Source of the DNA: Candidatus Aminicenantota bacterium | GTDB taxonomy: Bacteria > Acidobacteriota > Aminicenantia > Aminicenantales > Aminicenantaceae | DNA: 56,360 nt | Direction of reading: 5' to 3' | Assembly (NCBI GenBank): GCA_011772475.1 | Contig: WVZK01000143.1 | Coordinates: forward strand, 1 to 56,360 | In this document: positions 16,196 to 24,340 of the stretch, piece by piece | How positions within the stretch are numbered: position 1 is the first letter of the stretch | Layout of the letters: every line of letters starts with the position of its first letter | The notes under the pieces: model-generated | The model's input: only the letters and a program-made list of their open reading frames with translations | The model's database searches: none | Told to the model about the DNA's origin: nothing | Position numbers and translations under genes: made by a program

Positions 16196-17128
16196 ATGTG
16201 CAAAAGGTTTATCGGGATATTTCTTATCCTGCTTTTAGCCCTCGCTTCCGCAGGAGCTGATAAGAAGAAAAAAGCCTATGAATTAATCTACGAAGATGTT
16301 CAGCTCCTCAGGCAACAATTCCTTCAACTTAAAGATAAAATAGAAAAAAATAGCGAGGACATAGATTTCATAAAGGAACAACTGGAGGAACTTCTGAAAA
16401 TAGTGAAGCATCTCCAAACAGAGCAGGCAAGCTTTAAAGAAGATCAGAAAAAAATTCCTACACAGTATCAAATTGTTCTTGAAAAACTTGAGACGATGAC
16501 TCTGCAGCTTATAAAATTTTCTGAGGGACTCACAGAAATAAAGATGGCTTCTGTTCCTTCCTCCGAACAGAAAGAGGATGATATGGAAGGTAAACAAGAC
16601 GAGCCTCCAGCTCCGGAAAAAACAAAAGAAGGTAAAAAAGAGGAGGCACAACCTGGGAAACAGGCAGAAACAGAAAAAAAAGAGGACCAGACCGGAAAAA
16701 AACCAGAAGAACCACCCTCAGCTCATCTCTCTCCCAAAGAAGTCTATAACATGGCTTTTTCAGATTATCGAAAGGGAAATTTCGAGCTGGCAATTGACGG
16801 CTTCAAGATGTACATGGAACAATTTCCAGAAAGCCCTCTTGCTGACAATTCTCTATACTGGATCGGCGAATGCTACTTCAGTCAGAAAAAATACGCAGAA
16901 GCCATCGAACAATTTAACGAACTTCTCCTTAACTATCCGCGCGGAGATAAAGTTCCTGCAGCTTATTTGAAAAAGGGAATCAGCCTTATGGAACTGGGAA
17001 AAAAGGAAGAGTCTCTTATCGTTTTTAAGCTATTGATAAGCAAATATCCCCTTGAAGAAGAAACAAAAATAGCTCAGGAAAAAATCAGGGAGTTGTCATT
17101 GGAAAATGAGAGATATCAACAGCCTTAA
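16196..17128 (+). CDS. cpoB: CpoB/YbgF-like periplasmic TPR protein
   Basis: The usual last member of the tol-pal locus, coordinating cell-wall synthesis with outer-membrane constriction. The 310 residues comprise a signal peptide (to about residue 20), a coiled coil (30-105) that trimerises in homologues, a Lys/Glu/Pro-rich linker (115-175), and three tetratricopeptide repeats at about 178-300 (VYNMAFSDYRKGNFELAI, NSLYWIGECYFSQKKY, AAYLKKGISLMELGKKE). It starts two bases after pal. Its last 23 bases overlap the start of ssb in another frame. Confidence 0.9.
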   Translation: MCKRFIGIFLILLLALASAGADKKKKAYELIYEDVQLLRQQFLQLKDKIEKNSEDIDFIKEQLEELLKIVKHLQTEQASFKEDQKKIPTQYQIVLEKLETMTLQLIKFSEGLTEIKMASVPSSEQKEDDMEGKQDEPPAPEKTKEGKKEEAQPGKQAETEKKEDQTGKKPEEPPSAHLSPKEVYNMAFSDYRKGNFELAIDGFKMYMEQFPESPLADNSLYWIGECYFSQKKYAEAIEQFNELLLNYPRGDKVPAAYLKKGISLMELGKKEESLIVFKLLISKYPLEEETKIAQEKIRELSLENERYQQP

Positions 17129-17567
17129 TAAGGTAACTCTAATCGGACGTCTCGGTGTAAAACCTGAATTGAGATACCTTCCCCAGACAGAAAGACCGGT
17201 CGCAAAATTTACCTTGGCTACCAATGAACGCTATTTCAATCCCAGCACAAACGAATCAGACGTTCGTACAGAATGGCACCGCATAGTGACCTGGGGCAAA
17301 TTGGCTGAGTTCTGTGAAAAATACCTTAGCCCGGGGAAACAAATCTACTTGGAAGGAAAATTAAGAACTCGGAGCTGGCAAGACAGAGAGGGCAATAAAA
17401 GATATACCACCGAAATCGAAGCCCAAAACATCACTCTCCTTGGCAAGAGGGATGAACAGATTGAAGATCAAGCTTATGAAGAACCTCAACCACCATCTGA
17501 TCTTTCTGAGGATAAAGCCGAAGCACCTGAAAAGGAAAAGGAAGAAGAAGACGAGGTTCCGTTTTAG
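17106..17567 (+). CDS. ssb: Single-stranded DNA-binding protein
   Basis: Coats single-stranded DNA in replication and repair. The 153-residue protein has the OB fold from 'LNKVTLIGRLG' to 'EIEAQNITLLG' (residues 6-112), with the aromatic residues of 'TEWHRIVTWGKLAEFCEKYL' that stack on bases. An acidic tail ends in DEVPF, matching the DDIPF tip that recruits repair and replication partners. The ATG lies inside the end of cpoB (23-base overlap) after a weak GGAAA site, so translation is probably coupled. Finding ssb in a tol-pal transcript is unusual but not unique. Confidence 0.95.
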   Translation: MRDINSLNKVTLIGRLGVKPELRYLPQTERPVAKFTLATNERYFNPSTNESDVRTEWHRIVTWGKLAEFCEKYLSPGKQIYLEGKLRTRSWQDREGNKRYTTEIEAQNITLLGKRDEQIEDQAYEEPQPPSDLSEDKAEAPEKEKEEEDEVPF

Positions 17568-17662
17568 TCTAATTAAGTTTAAAGAATTTACTCGTAATCC
17601 CTTTGCGTATGTTCGTCCTTCTGTCCGATTATCCGTAAACCGGATTGCCTGCAGGAGGATTC

Positions 17663-18046
17663 ATGGCCTTAAACAAGAAAAGCGATATTGAGAACTTTAA
17701 AAAAGAAATTAAGGAAGACATTCGACCGTGGGGGAAATTCCGCTCCTTCCCCTATAAACAAGCCAGAAGCATCAAGATTATAACAGTAAATCCAGGAGAA
17801 ACTCTCTCCCTCCAGTACCATCACCATCGGAGTGAATTCTGGGTAGTGCTGGATAAGGGCCTAGAGGTGACTGAAGGCAAAAAAGTATGGCAGCCTGAAG
17901 AAGGCGAAGAAATCTTTATCCCCAGGAAAAGTCCTCACCGTCTCCGCTGCCTTGGACCAAAGCAAGCTCGCGTGATGGAGATTTGGATAGGAGACTCTGA
18001 TGAATCAGATATTATCCGCCTTGAGGATGACTATGGAAGAACGTAG
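17663..18046 (+). CDS. Stand-alone cupin, mannose-6-phosphate isomerase type II C-terminal domain
   Basis: A 127-residue protein that matches the cupin C-terminal domain of the bifunctional ManC/AlgA enzymes: 'RPWGKFRSF', 'SLQYHHHRSEFWVVL' with the metal-binding His triad and Glu, 'EIFIPRKSPHRL' with the last His, and 'IIRLEDDYGR'. No nucleotidyltransferase domain is attached, so it probably isomerises mannose-6-phosphate/fructose-6-phosphate or a related sugar. The ATG at 17663 follows an AGGAGG site by four bases; an in-frame TTG at 17645 lacks one. It stands between ssb and a convergent Sir2 gene, and its position says little about its pathway. Confidence 0.8.
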   Translation: MALNKKSDIENFKKEIKEDIRPWGKFRSFPYKQARSIKIITVNPGETLSLQYHHHRSEFWVVLDKGLEVTEGKKVWQPEEGEEIFIPRKSPHRLRCLGPKQARVMEIWIGDSDESDIIRLEDDYGRT

Positions 18047-18064
18047 AAAAAGGAGGATAATCAA

Positions 18065-18838
18065 TTAATCATCTTTTAAGCTTCGAACTATCTGGGGAAG
18101 AATCTTTCCTGCCTCATCATTAATCACATAATCTGCCATAAGATCCATCGGAGTTTTCTGTTTATTGATGAGGGCTAATATGCCACCGTTTTGTTTTGCT
18201 ATCCGCGGAATATCAGCTGCGGGATAAACAACCAAAGAACTTCCCACAGCCAGTAAAAATTCGCAGTTTTCAGCTTCCTCAAAAGCCAAGCGGAGGATTT
18301 CTGGATTTAAAGCCTCTCCAAAAAAAACAACAGCAGGCCTCAACTTCCCTTTACACTCTGGACAAAGCGGAGGGATCTTGACTTCTAGTATGGAGAAGAC
18401 TTCATCCATGGAATATTCGTGGGAACAGTTCTGGCAATAGATAATCCTTGTTGTCCCGTGCAACTCAATGACGGAAGAAGACCCTGCTTCCTGATGAAGC
18501 CCGTCTATATTTTGCGTAATCACTGTTCTCAAGTATCCAGCTGCTTCCAACTCTGCAAGGGCTAAATGGGCCTTGTTGGGCTTAACCTTTTTGATCATCG
18601 GATATCGGACCTCTTTAAAGAAATTCCAGTAATAAGAAGGATCTTGATTAAAATAGGTTACGTTGGCATATATATTAGGATCATATTTGCTCCAGAGCCC
18701 GTCTTCTCCTCTGTAAGCTGGTATTCCACTTTCTGTTGATATCCCTGCACCAGTAAAGGCGACTATTTCTTTTGAATTTTTTATTCTTGAAGCCACAGCC
18801 TCTATGATGTCACTCATCACTTTTTTCTTGCTTTCCAT
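18065..18838 (-). CDS. cobB: NAD-dependent protein deacylase, Sir2 family
   Basis: Removes acyl groups from protein lysines using NAD. The protein has about 257 residues with the family motifs in order: GAGISTESGIPAYRG (NAD loop), TQNIDGLHQEAG, ELHGT with the catalytic His, zinc cysteines CQNC and CPEC, VVFFGEALN, and GSSLVVYPAA. The frame is open from TTG 18850, but the ATG at 18838 has an AGGA site six bases before it, so I use that. It is convergent with the cupin gene and divergent from the sigma-54-type promoter. In other bacteria the enzyme counters acetyl-phosphate-driven acetylation. Confidence 0.92.
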   Translation of the reverse strand: MESKKKVMSDIIEAVASRIKNSKEIVAFTGAGISTESGIPAYRGEDGLWSKYDPNIYANVTYFNQDPSYYWNFFKEVRYPMIKKVKPNKAHLALAELEAAGYLRTVITQNIDGLHQEAGSSSVIELHGTTRIIYCQNCSHEYSMDEVFSILEVKIPPLCPECKGKLRPAVVFFGEALNPEILRLAFEEAENCEFLLAVGSSLVVYPAADIPRIAKQNGGILALINKQKTPMDLMADYVINDEAGKILPQIVRSLKDD

Positions 18839-18868
18839 TTTTTCCTGCAATCCCGATGATACTGTTCA

Positions 18869-18897
18869 ATGATAACAGCAGCTTTCAAAAGATGCAA
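18869..18897 (-). promoter_or_regulatory. Promoter of the Sir2 gene
   Basis: On the minus strand TTGCAT (18892-18897) and TATCAT (18869-18874) are 17 bases apart, giving a short leader with the AGGA site. Confidence 0.5.
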
Positions 18898-19001
18898 AAT
18901 CTAAGAGTGGAAAAAAATTTACAGCTGCAAAAATCTTTTACACAAAATTCATTTATTACGCTAGTTAAGCGCATAGGGTACTACTTCTATAGGAATTATA
19001 T

Positions 19002-19019
19002 TTGGCATGAATTTTGCAT
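19002..19019 (+). promoter_or_regulatory. Sigma-54 (-24/-12) promoter
   Basis: TTGGCATGAATTTTGCAT matches the TGGCACG-N4-TTGCA consensus closely. The invariant GG (19004-19005) and GC (19016-19017) are exactly ten bases apart. Transcription would begin near 19029, just before a GGGAG site (19031-19035) and the ATG at 19043. Sigma-54 itself (rpoN) is encoded at 24865-26352. An activator binding site further upstream was not identified. Confidence 0.75.
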
Positions 19020-19042
19020 TATTAAAAGCAGGGAGATTAAGA

Positions 19043-19285
19043 ATGCAAACAGTGCAAGATACAAACATGCAAAAACAAATAGATGAGGCCCTGAAAAAGG
19101 CGAAGTGTAAAAAAGTTCTCTATTTTTATGACGAAACCGGTCATAAGAAATTAGTAGGTGTGTTCGATAAGAAAAAGGCTTCTCAGATAAAAAAATACTT
19201 CCGGACTCGAAAATTAATTAACCGTCTAACAGAATATGAAGTATTGACGACCGAGCCAGACAGCGTTTTTAGCCGGACAGCGTAG
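19043..19285 (+). CDS. Small basic protein of unknown function under a sigma-54-type promoter
   Basis: An 80-residue cytoplasmic protein I do not recognise. After a short N-terminus (MQTVQDTNMQKQIDEALKKA) it has 'KKVLYFYDETGHKKLVGVF', probably two beta strands, and then a basic helical part (KKKASQIKKYFRTRKLINRL). Such a basic helix could touch RNA, DNA or an acidic partner. The ATG at 19043 has a well-placed GGGAG and fits the -24/-12 promoter; an upstream ATG at 19007 lies inside that promoter and is rejected. Its end faces the end of ptsI, across a repeat-rich gap. The proximity to the PTS/rpoN cluster suggests a regulated role in nitrogen or carbon stress, but this is inference. Confidence 0.65.
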   Translation: MQTVQDTNMQKQIDEALKKAKCKKVLYFYDETGHKKLVGVFDKKKASQIKKYFRTRKLINRLTEYEVLTTEPDSVFSRTA

Positions 19286-19310
19286 AAAAGAAACAATCTA
19301 TTTTGTAGCA

Positions 19311-19440
19311 AAAAGGGGACATGCTCCATCTTATTTACACAGGGACATTCTCCCCTATTTTTTTTGAGACAACATGGCGGGCTTGATGAATCAAGCCCCT
19401 ACAATAAATAACAACGGAAAATTTTGCCTGTCCCCTTTTT
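19311..19440. repeat. Cluster of dispersed palindromic repeats at the ptsI end
   Basis: AAAAGGGGACATGCTCC (from 19311) and the inverted GCCTGTCCCCTTTTT (19426-19440) flank a perfect hairpin, GGGCTTGAT-GA-ATCAAGCCC (19379-19398), followed by CCTACA. The outer right arm runs into the ptsI stop codon. The hairpin could terminate both convergent genes, although no clean T-run follows it. Confidence 0.7.
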
Positions 19441-21202
19441 ATATCACCTGGCCCATCAGAAAAGCTTTTGGATGCTTTGCCAGTATATTCTCAATAACAC
19501 ACTCTTCAATTTCTTGAGCAGTCTTTAATGTCATCGCTTTTTGAATGACTTTTTTTACAGTTCTATATTCCACAGAGCGCAAGGCCTTTTTTATCCTGGG
19601 GATAAAGATCGGGTTCATGCTAAATTTCTTCAAGCCGAATCCAAGCAGGACAATAGCAGAAAGAGGATCTGCGGCCATCTCTCCACAAACAGTAATTTCT
19701 TTTCCCTCTCTTTGCGCAGTTTCAATGATAAACTTAATGAGCCTCAATATCGAAGGATGCATAGGCTTATACAGGTATGAAACAAACTCATTTGAGCGAT
19801 CGACTGCCAGGTAATACTGGATTAAATCATTAGTCCCGATGCTTAAATAATCCACTTCTCGTACCAATAAATCTGTGATGGCCGCTGCAGCAGGCACTTC
19901 AATCATCACGCCAAGAGGAATTTTTTCATCGAATTTAATCCTCTTTGCTTTTAGCTCATCCTTGACCTCGCGGAAGAGAAGCTTGACCTCCTCTATCTCC
20001 TCAATTTCCGTTATCATCGGGATTAGAATCTTGACATTTTTTTGAATACTTGCTCTCAGTATGGCCCTGAGCTGAATCTTGAAGAGGTCTTTATCTCGAA
20101 GAGAAAATCTTATGGCTCTCAAACCTAGGGCAGGATTAGGCTCTTTCTCTATCTTTAACTGGGGCAGGTTTTTTTCTCCTCCCACATCGACGGTCCTGAT
20201 GTAAACTGGATGAGGATAGGCCTCTTTAGCAATTCGAGAATAAACTGAAAAGTGATCTTCCTCACTAGGAAGAGATGTACTCTGAAGATAGATAAATTCA
20301 GACCTAAAAAGCCCGATACCTTCGGCTCCAAGAGAAAGAGCAAGGTTTACCTCTTCAGGAAGCTCGATATTGGCCAGAGGAGAAAACTTAACCTCATCCA
20401 AGGTCAAAGAGCTCAATTTTGCTGTCTTTTTGAGCTCGTTTCGGTAGTCATCATATTTTTGTTTCTTACTCAAAAATTCTTTTCTTATGGCAAGAGGAGG
20501 ATTGACCAGGACCTCTCCATCTGTACCATCCACGATCAAAGTGTCTCCGTTTTTGACTTTCTGAGAAATATTGTGAAGACCTACCACTGCCGGGACATCC
20601 AATGAACGGGCAAGAATGGCTGTATGAGATGTCTGTCCACCCATATCGAGCGCAACAGCTAAAACATTTCCTTTGCTGAGTTTTAGAGCAGCCTCTGAAG
20701 GAAGGAGCTCGTGGGATACTAAGATCTTTTCTCTCGCTTCATCTTCTTTTTTCTTCTCTACAGATTCAAGATTCCTGTACACGCGCGCCAATACGTCTGT
20801 TATATCTGACTTTCGTTGCTTGAAGTAGTCATCATTAAGAGATTCAAAAAGCCTACCGTATTTATCATGAACTCGTGAAAGCGCCCATTCTGCTCGGCAA
20901 TTCTCTTCCTTAATAATTCTCTCAAAGTCCGAGTGCAAGGACTTTCCTTCAAGGATAAGAAGGTGCGCTTCGAAAATGAATGAATATTCTTCTCCCATTT
21001 TCTGTTTTGTTTGGTCTTTTACTTGAGTTAATTGTTCCTTTGTTCTTTTGATGGCATTTTTCAGCCTCTTTAATTCTTCATCAACCTTATCAGGAGAAAT
21101 GCTCTCTTTTCTTTCAGTGAAAACAACTCTTTCCGTGAGCATAACTTCGCCCAGAGCAATACCTGGGGAAACTCCGATTCCTCTCAGCCTAAAGTAATCC
21201 AT
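19439..21202 (-). CDS. ptsI: Phosphoenolpyruvate-protein phosphotransferase (PTS enzyme I)
   Basis: Takes phosphate from phosphoenolpyruvate and passes it to HPr. The 587-residue protein is complete: an N-terminal HPr-binding domain, the swivelling phosphohistidine domain with GGQTSHTAILARS (active His193), and a PEP-binding barrel with 'EGIGLFRSEF', 'NPALGLRAIR', 'GVMIEVPAA', 'SIGTNDLIQY' and 'VCGEMAADP'. It follows ptsH by six bases. No EIIB or EIIC sugar permease is present in the window, so here the enzyme probably feeds a regulatory chain (HPr, the EIIA proteins). Confidence 0.95.
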   Translation of the reverse strand: MDYFRLRGIGVSPGIALGEVMLTERVVFTERKESISPDKVDEELKRLKNAIKRTKEQLTQVKDQTKQKMGEEYSFIFEAHLLILEGKSLHSDFERIIKEENCRAEWALSRVHDKYGRLFESLNDDYFKQRKSDITDVLARVYRNLESVEKKKEDEAREKILVSHELLPSEAALKLSKGNVLAVALDMGGQTSHTAILARSLDVPAVVGLHNISQKVKNGDTLIVDGTDGEVLVNPPLAIRKEFLSKKQKYDDYRNELKKTAKLSSLTLDEVKFSPLANIELPEEVNLALSLGAEGIGLFRSEFIYLQSTSLPSEEDHFSVYSRIAKEAYPHPVYIRTVDVGGEKNLPQLKIEKEPNPALGLRAIRFSLRDKDLFKIQLRAILRASIQKNVKILIPMITEIEEIEEVKLLFREVKDELKAKRIKFDEKIPLGVMIEVPAAAAITDLLVREVDYLSIGTNDLIQYYLAVDRSNEFVSYLYKPMHPSILRLIKFIIETAQREGKEITVCGEMAADPLSAIVLLGFGLKKFSMNPIFIPRIKKALRSVEYRTVKKVIQKAMTLKTAQEIEECVIENILAKHPKAFLMGQVI

Positions 21203-21208
21203 AAAATA

Positions 21209-21478
21209 CTACTCTCTCTCTTGAAATTTATTATTGATAAGGGCCACTAAGGCCTTAAGAGCTGTGGCTTCGTCCTTTCCTGACACTATTAAAGTGATTT
21301 GGGAGCCTTTGACTGCAGCTAAAGTAAGTATCCCCAAAATGCTCTTGCCGTCTACTTCGGCTCCGTCTTTTTCAATTCTAACTGAAGAACCGAAACGGTT
21401 TGCCAGATTGACAAATTTAACTGCGGCTCTGGCATGAAGCCCCAGTTTATTCTTCACCGTGACTTTCTTCTTGAGCAT
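21209..21478 (-). CDS. ptsH: Phosphocarrier protein HPr
   Basis: A small phosphate carrier of 89 residues. Both regulatory residues are in the standard positions: His15 in KLGLHARAA, phosphorylated by enzyme I, and Ser46 in GKSILGIL, the target of HPr kinase. With hprK in the same gene set, Ser46 control is likely. It sits between the EIIA-Man-type gene and ptsI, six bases from the latter. An NPr-type carrier is the alternative, but the HprK partner and intact Ser46 favour HPr. Confidence 0.94.
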   Translation of the reverse strand: MLKKKVTVKNKLGLHARAAVKFVNLANRFGSSVRIEKDGAEVDGKSILGILTLAAVKGSQITLIVSGKDEATALKALVALINNKFQERE

Positions 21479-21492
21479 CCCCTCTGCAAATC

Positions 21493-21897
21493 TTAATGCT
21501 TGGAACTCAGAAGAGCACTGGCTAGATGGATATTCTTTTTCCCCTGCTCTACGACCTTTTTTACAACTTCCTTTAGATTATTGCTTCTCTGGAGGGAAAC
21601 AAACTTGATAAGCATCGGGAGGTTGACGCCCGTAATAATCTCCACTTGATCATTCTTAAGAAAAGAGAAACTCAGGTTAGATGCTGTTCCCCCAAACATA
21701 TCAGTAAAAATCACCACCCCATTTTTCTGGTCGACACTTTTCAGTGATTGGTTGATCTTTTTTTTCGATTCCTCAACATCATCATACCACCCGATAGAAA
21801 TGGCCTCTATGTTCACGGCCTCACCGATTATAATCGTCAGGGCGTTTAAAATCTCCTCGGCTAATTTTCCGTGGGAAACGATAACTCCACCAATCAT
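21493..21897 (-). CDS. PTS mannose-type EIIA protein
   Basis: A 134-residue protein with the EIIA-Man fold signatures: the active His9 in VIVSHGKLAEEIL, 'VVIFTDMFGGTASNLS' and 'ITGVNLPML'. It accepts phosphate from HPr. It is a free-standing domain with no EIIB, EIIC or EIID genes nearby, so a sensory role is more likely than sugar uptake. It follows rapZ after a gap of about 190 bases and is 14 bases upstream of ptsH. Confidence 0.9.
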   Translation of the reverse strand: MIGGVIVSHGKLAEEILNALTIIIGEAVNIEAISIGWYDDVEESKKKINQSLKSVDQKNGVVIFTDMFGGTASNLSFSFLKNDQVEIITGVNLPMLIKFVSLQRSNNLKEVVKKVVEQGKKNIHLASALLSSKH

Positions 21898-22089
21898 TTT
21901 CTTCTTCCGTTAGTCTGCTTAAGCAAGTTTTTTTTCATTTAATTTTTTTGCTCAAATTATTAACTAACACATTTTACCATTTACTCTTTCCAATCTTAAG
22001 TTTTTTTAAGCGATAAGTCGAGCAGCAATCTATGTCCGTTTTATTCATATCCTTTGTTGAAAAGACAGAATAACCATCAACAAAGTCAC

Positions 22090-22947
22090 TTATCTAAATA
22101 AATCGCGATGGTAGATTCTTACTTTATAATTTTTATTCCTAAGGTGATCCCTTAGCTCTTCAGACAATAACACAGACCTGTGCTTTCCCCCTGTACACCC
22201 CATAGAAATTATCAAGTTGCTTTTTCCTTCCTTAATGAATCTGGGTATCAAGAAATCGACAAACCTGTACAACCTGGAAAGAAAGTTTTTTGTCTCCTCT
22301 TCTTTGAGTACGAACTTCCTTACCTTAGGGCTCTTTCCTGTCTTGTTTCTCAACTCATCAATATAAAAAGGATTGGGCAAAAACCTTGTATCAAAAACCA
22401 AATCCGAATCCAGAGGAATGCCATATTTGTAGCCAAAACTGACGACCATTATCTGCATCTTCCTTTCTTTTTTCTTCAAAAACCTTCTCGTAAGATATTC
22501 TTTTATCTGAGAAAGATTGGTCGCTGTGGTATCAATGACTTCATCAGCCATGCTCTTTATTTCAGCCAATCTCTTCCTCTCCAGCTTAACGCTCTCCACC
22601 ACAGATCTCTTCCTGGCTAGAGGATGGGGCCGCCTGCTCTCGCTGAATCTTTTGACCAGGGTCTCGTCTGAAGCCTCAAGAAAGATCAAGCAGGGGGATA
22701 TTCTCTTTCTAATAGCCTTCAGAACCTCTGGAAATTTTTTGGAAAATCCGGTTTCTCTGATATCCACAACAAGAGCGACTTTTTCTATTTCGACTTCTTT
22801 CCTTGTCCAGAGCTCAACTAGATTGGGGATAAGCTTGGAGGGCAAATTGTCTATACAGTAGTACCCAAGGTCCTCGAGAAACCGACTGACTACAGTCTTT
22901 CCTGATCCTGATAATCCTGTGATAATAAGGAATCTATCGTCCTTCAC
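22090..22947 (-). CDS. rapZ: RNase adapter protein RapZ
   Basis: A 285-residue P-loop protein of the YvcJ/RapZ family. In E. coli it binds small RNAs and steers RNase E to GlmZ to control glucosamine-6-phosphate synthase. The Walker A motif is GLSGSGKT (11-18), a Walker-B-like 'VALVVDIRE' follows, and the C-terminal RNA-binding domain contains 'SMGCTGGKHRSVLLSEEL'. It starts at GTG (22945-22947) after a GAGGAG site, 18 bases below hprK. The ptsN-(hprK)-rapZ order is conserved in many proteobacteria. Whether GlmZ-like RNAs exist here is unknown. Confidence 0.93.
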   Translation of the reverse strand: MKDDRFLIITGLSGSGKTVVSRFLEDLGYYCIDNLPSKLIPNLVELWTRKEVEIEKVALVVDIRETGFSKKFPEVLKAIRKRISPCLIFLEASDETLVKRFSESRRPHPLARKRSVVESVKLERKRLAEIKSMADEVIDTTATNLSQIKEYLTRRFLKKKERKMQIMVVSFGYKYGIPLDSDLVFDTRFLPNPFYIDELRNKTGKSPKVRKFVLKEEETKNFLSRLYRFVDFLIPRFIKEGKSNLIISMGCTGGKHRSVLLSEELRDHLRNKNYKVRIYHRDLFR

Positions 22948-22965
22948 ATTTCTCCTCTTATCGCT

Positions 22966-23856
22966 TTAGCGAACGGAGAGGGCACGATTGAGCTTTTGGA
23001 CTATGTCCTGGGGTGCATGGTAACCCTTTTCTTTTAGCACGTGGACCTGACATGCAACCTCTATCAAGGTTGCTATGTTCCTGCCAGGAGCAACAGGGAT
23101 ATTTATCTGAGGAATCTTCACACCTAAAATTTTATAAGCTTTAGGAGTTTTCAGGCCAAGGCGGTCGTCCTCTTTTATTCGCTCCCTTTTTTCCAACTTG
23201 ATTACTAAGTCAATAGCTGACTGCTTCAAGACAGCTTTGGGGCCAAAAATCTCTTTAATATTGATTATTCCTAGACCTCTTATTTCCATAAAATTTCGAG
23301 AGATTGGGGGAGCCGTTCCTGCTAACCTGCCGTTATTTTCTCTACTAATGTGCACCGCATCATCACAGACAAAACGATAACCTCTTGATATAAGTTCTAA
23401 GGCGCTTTCGCTTTTTCCAAGCCCGCTATCCCCGACAATAAGAACTCCCAGTCCAGAAATCTTAAGCAGCTCTCCAGAAATTATGACCTGATCAGGCGAG
23501 AGACGGGAAAAAAGGCTCTTCATTCTTTCTCGACACTTTTTTTGAGAGAGCGCGGAGCGAAAAACAATCAGTCCTTCCTCTTTCGCCGCGTCCTCGATTT
23601 CCTGAGAAAAGGATAGATTATCGGCAAGAATAACACACGGTGGGCTTTTCTGGAATCTTTTCCATAGATACTCCTTCTTCTTCTTGGAAGAAAGTTTTTC
23701 AAAATCTTGAGTTTCTTTTTTTCCCCAGACTTCTACGGATATACTGCCTTTTCGCCCAGCCTTTCCAGAAAAATCAATTTTTTTTGCTGCTGGTCTCAGC
23801 TTCAGTAAATCCTTTGCCCTCTCGTAAAAATCTTTGACATCGAGATTGTTATCCAT
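22966..23856 (-). CDS. hprK: HPr kinase/phosphorylase with a missing catalytic-loop histidine
   Basis: Phosphorylates HPr at Ser46 and can reverse the reaction. The 296-residue full-length form has an N-terminal domain (to about 120) and a kinase core with P-loop GDSGLGKS (142-149), CDDAVHI (Asp165-166), 'MEIRGLGIINI' (190-200) and the C-terminal 'NIPVAPGRNIATLIEVA'. The segment before the P-loop, usually '(S/T)xHGVLVxxxGxGVLI', reads VIISGELLKISGLGVLI, so Ser127 replaces the conserved His. This residue takes part in catalysis in studied enzymes, so activity may be altered. The gene overlaps ptsN by eight bases. Confidence 0.92.
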   Translation of the reverse strand: MDNNLDVKDFYERAKDLLKLRPAAKKIDFSGKAGRKGSISVEVWGKKETQDFEKLSSKKKKEYLWKRFQKSPPCVILADNLSFSQEIEDAAKEEGLIVFRSALSQKKCRERMKSLFSRLSPDQVIISGELLKISGLGVLIVGDSGLGKSESALELISRGYRFVCDDAVHISRENNGRLAGTAPPISRNFMEIRGLGIINIKEIFGPKAVLKQSAIDLVIKLEKRERIKEDDRLGLKTPKAYKILGVKIPQINIPVAPGRNIATLIEVACQVHVLKEKGYHAPQDIVQKLNRALSVR

Positions 23857-24319
23857 TTAGTTTCTCTTCTTCTTCTGTTACAATATCCAAGACATCACCG
23901 GTATTTTTGGCATTAAGAATTTTCTTTACCAAAGAACTCGACTTCCGGACAAGGTGTGCAATGCTTGCTAAAATTTGAAGGTTCACGGTCGGATTATCTG
24001 GTGAAGACACAACCAGAAAAAAAACATGAGAAGGCTTCCCATCCAACGAACGAAAATCCACATTTTTCTTCGAAACTGCCAGCATGACTATTGGATTTCT
24101 TATGCCTTTCATCTTGCAGTGGGGGATGGCAACGCCTTCTCCAATAGCCGTGCTCCCAAGCTTCTCTCTTTGAATGAGCTTTTCGTACAGTTCCTTTTCC
24201 TTAGTAATTTTGTTTTTCTTTTTTAAAAATTTGACCATCTCTTTAAGAACATTTTCCACATTCTCGGACTGCAACTCAGGAATAATCATATCTTGCATCA
24301 ATAAATTACGGAGTTTCAA
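23849..24319 (-). CDS. ptsN: Nitrogen-type PTS EIIA protein (PtsN)
   Basis: A 156-residue regulatory EIIA of the fructose/nitrogen class. The active His67 lies in GEGVAIPHCKM, with the supporting 'KLGSTAIG' and 'NVDFRSLDGKP' motifs. In proteobacteria its phosphorylation state adjusts potassium transport, phosphate sensing and sigma-54-linked functions. It lies between hpf and hprK with an eight-base overlap with the latter. A KtrAB potassium system is encoded 12 kb away, a possible but unproven target. Confidence 0.93.
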   Translation of the reverse strand: MKLRNLLMQDMIIPELQSENVENVLKEMVKFLKKKNKITKEKELYEKLIQREKLGSTAIGEGVAIPHCKMKGIRNPIVMLAVSKKNVDFRSLDGKPSHVFFLVVSSPDNPTVNLQILASIAHLVRKSSSLVKKILNAKNTGDVLDIVTEEEEKLNG

Positions 24320-24340
24320 TCTTCTCTCTCTTATTAAAAT

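Noticed and set aside
18856-19086. 76-residue plus-strand open frame before the small gene
   Set aside because: It overlaps both the Sir2 promoter and the sigma-54-type promoter, has no ribosome site and biased composition.
21974-22048. 24-codon minus-strand frame between rapZ and the EIIA-Man gene
   Set aside because: GGA lies only one base before the ATG and nothing else supports translation; it could be revisited if conserved.
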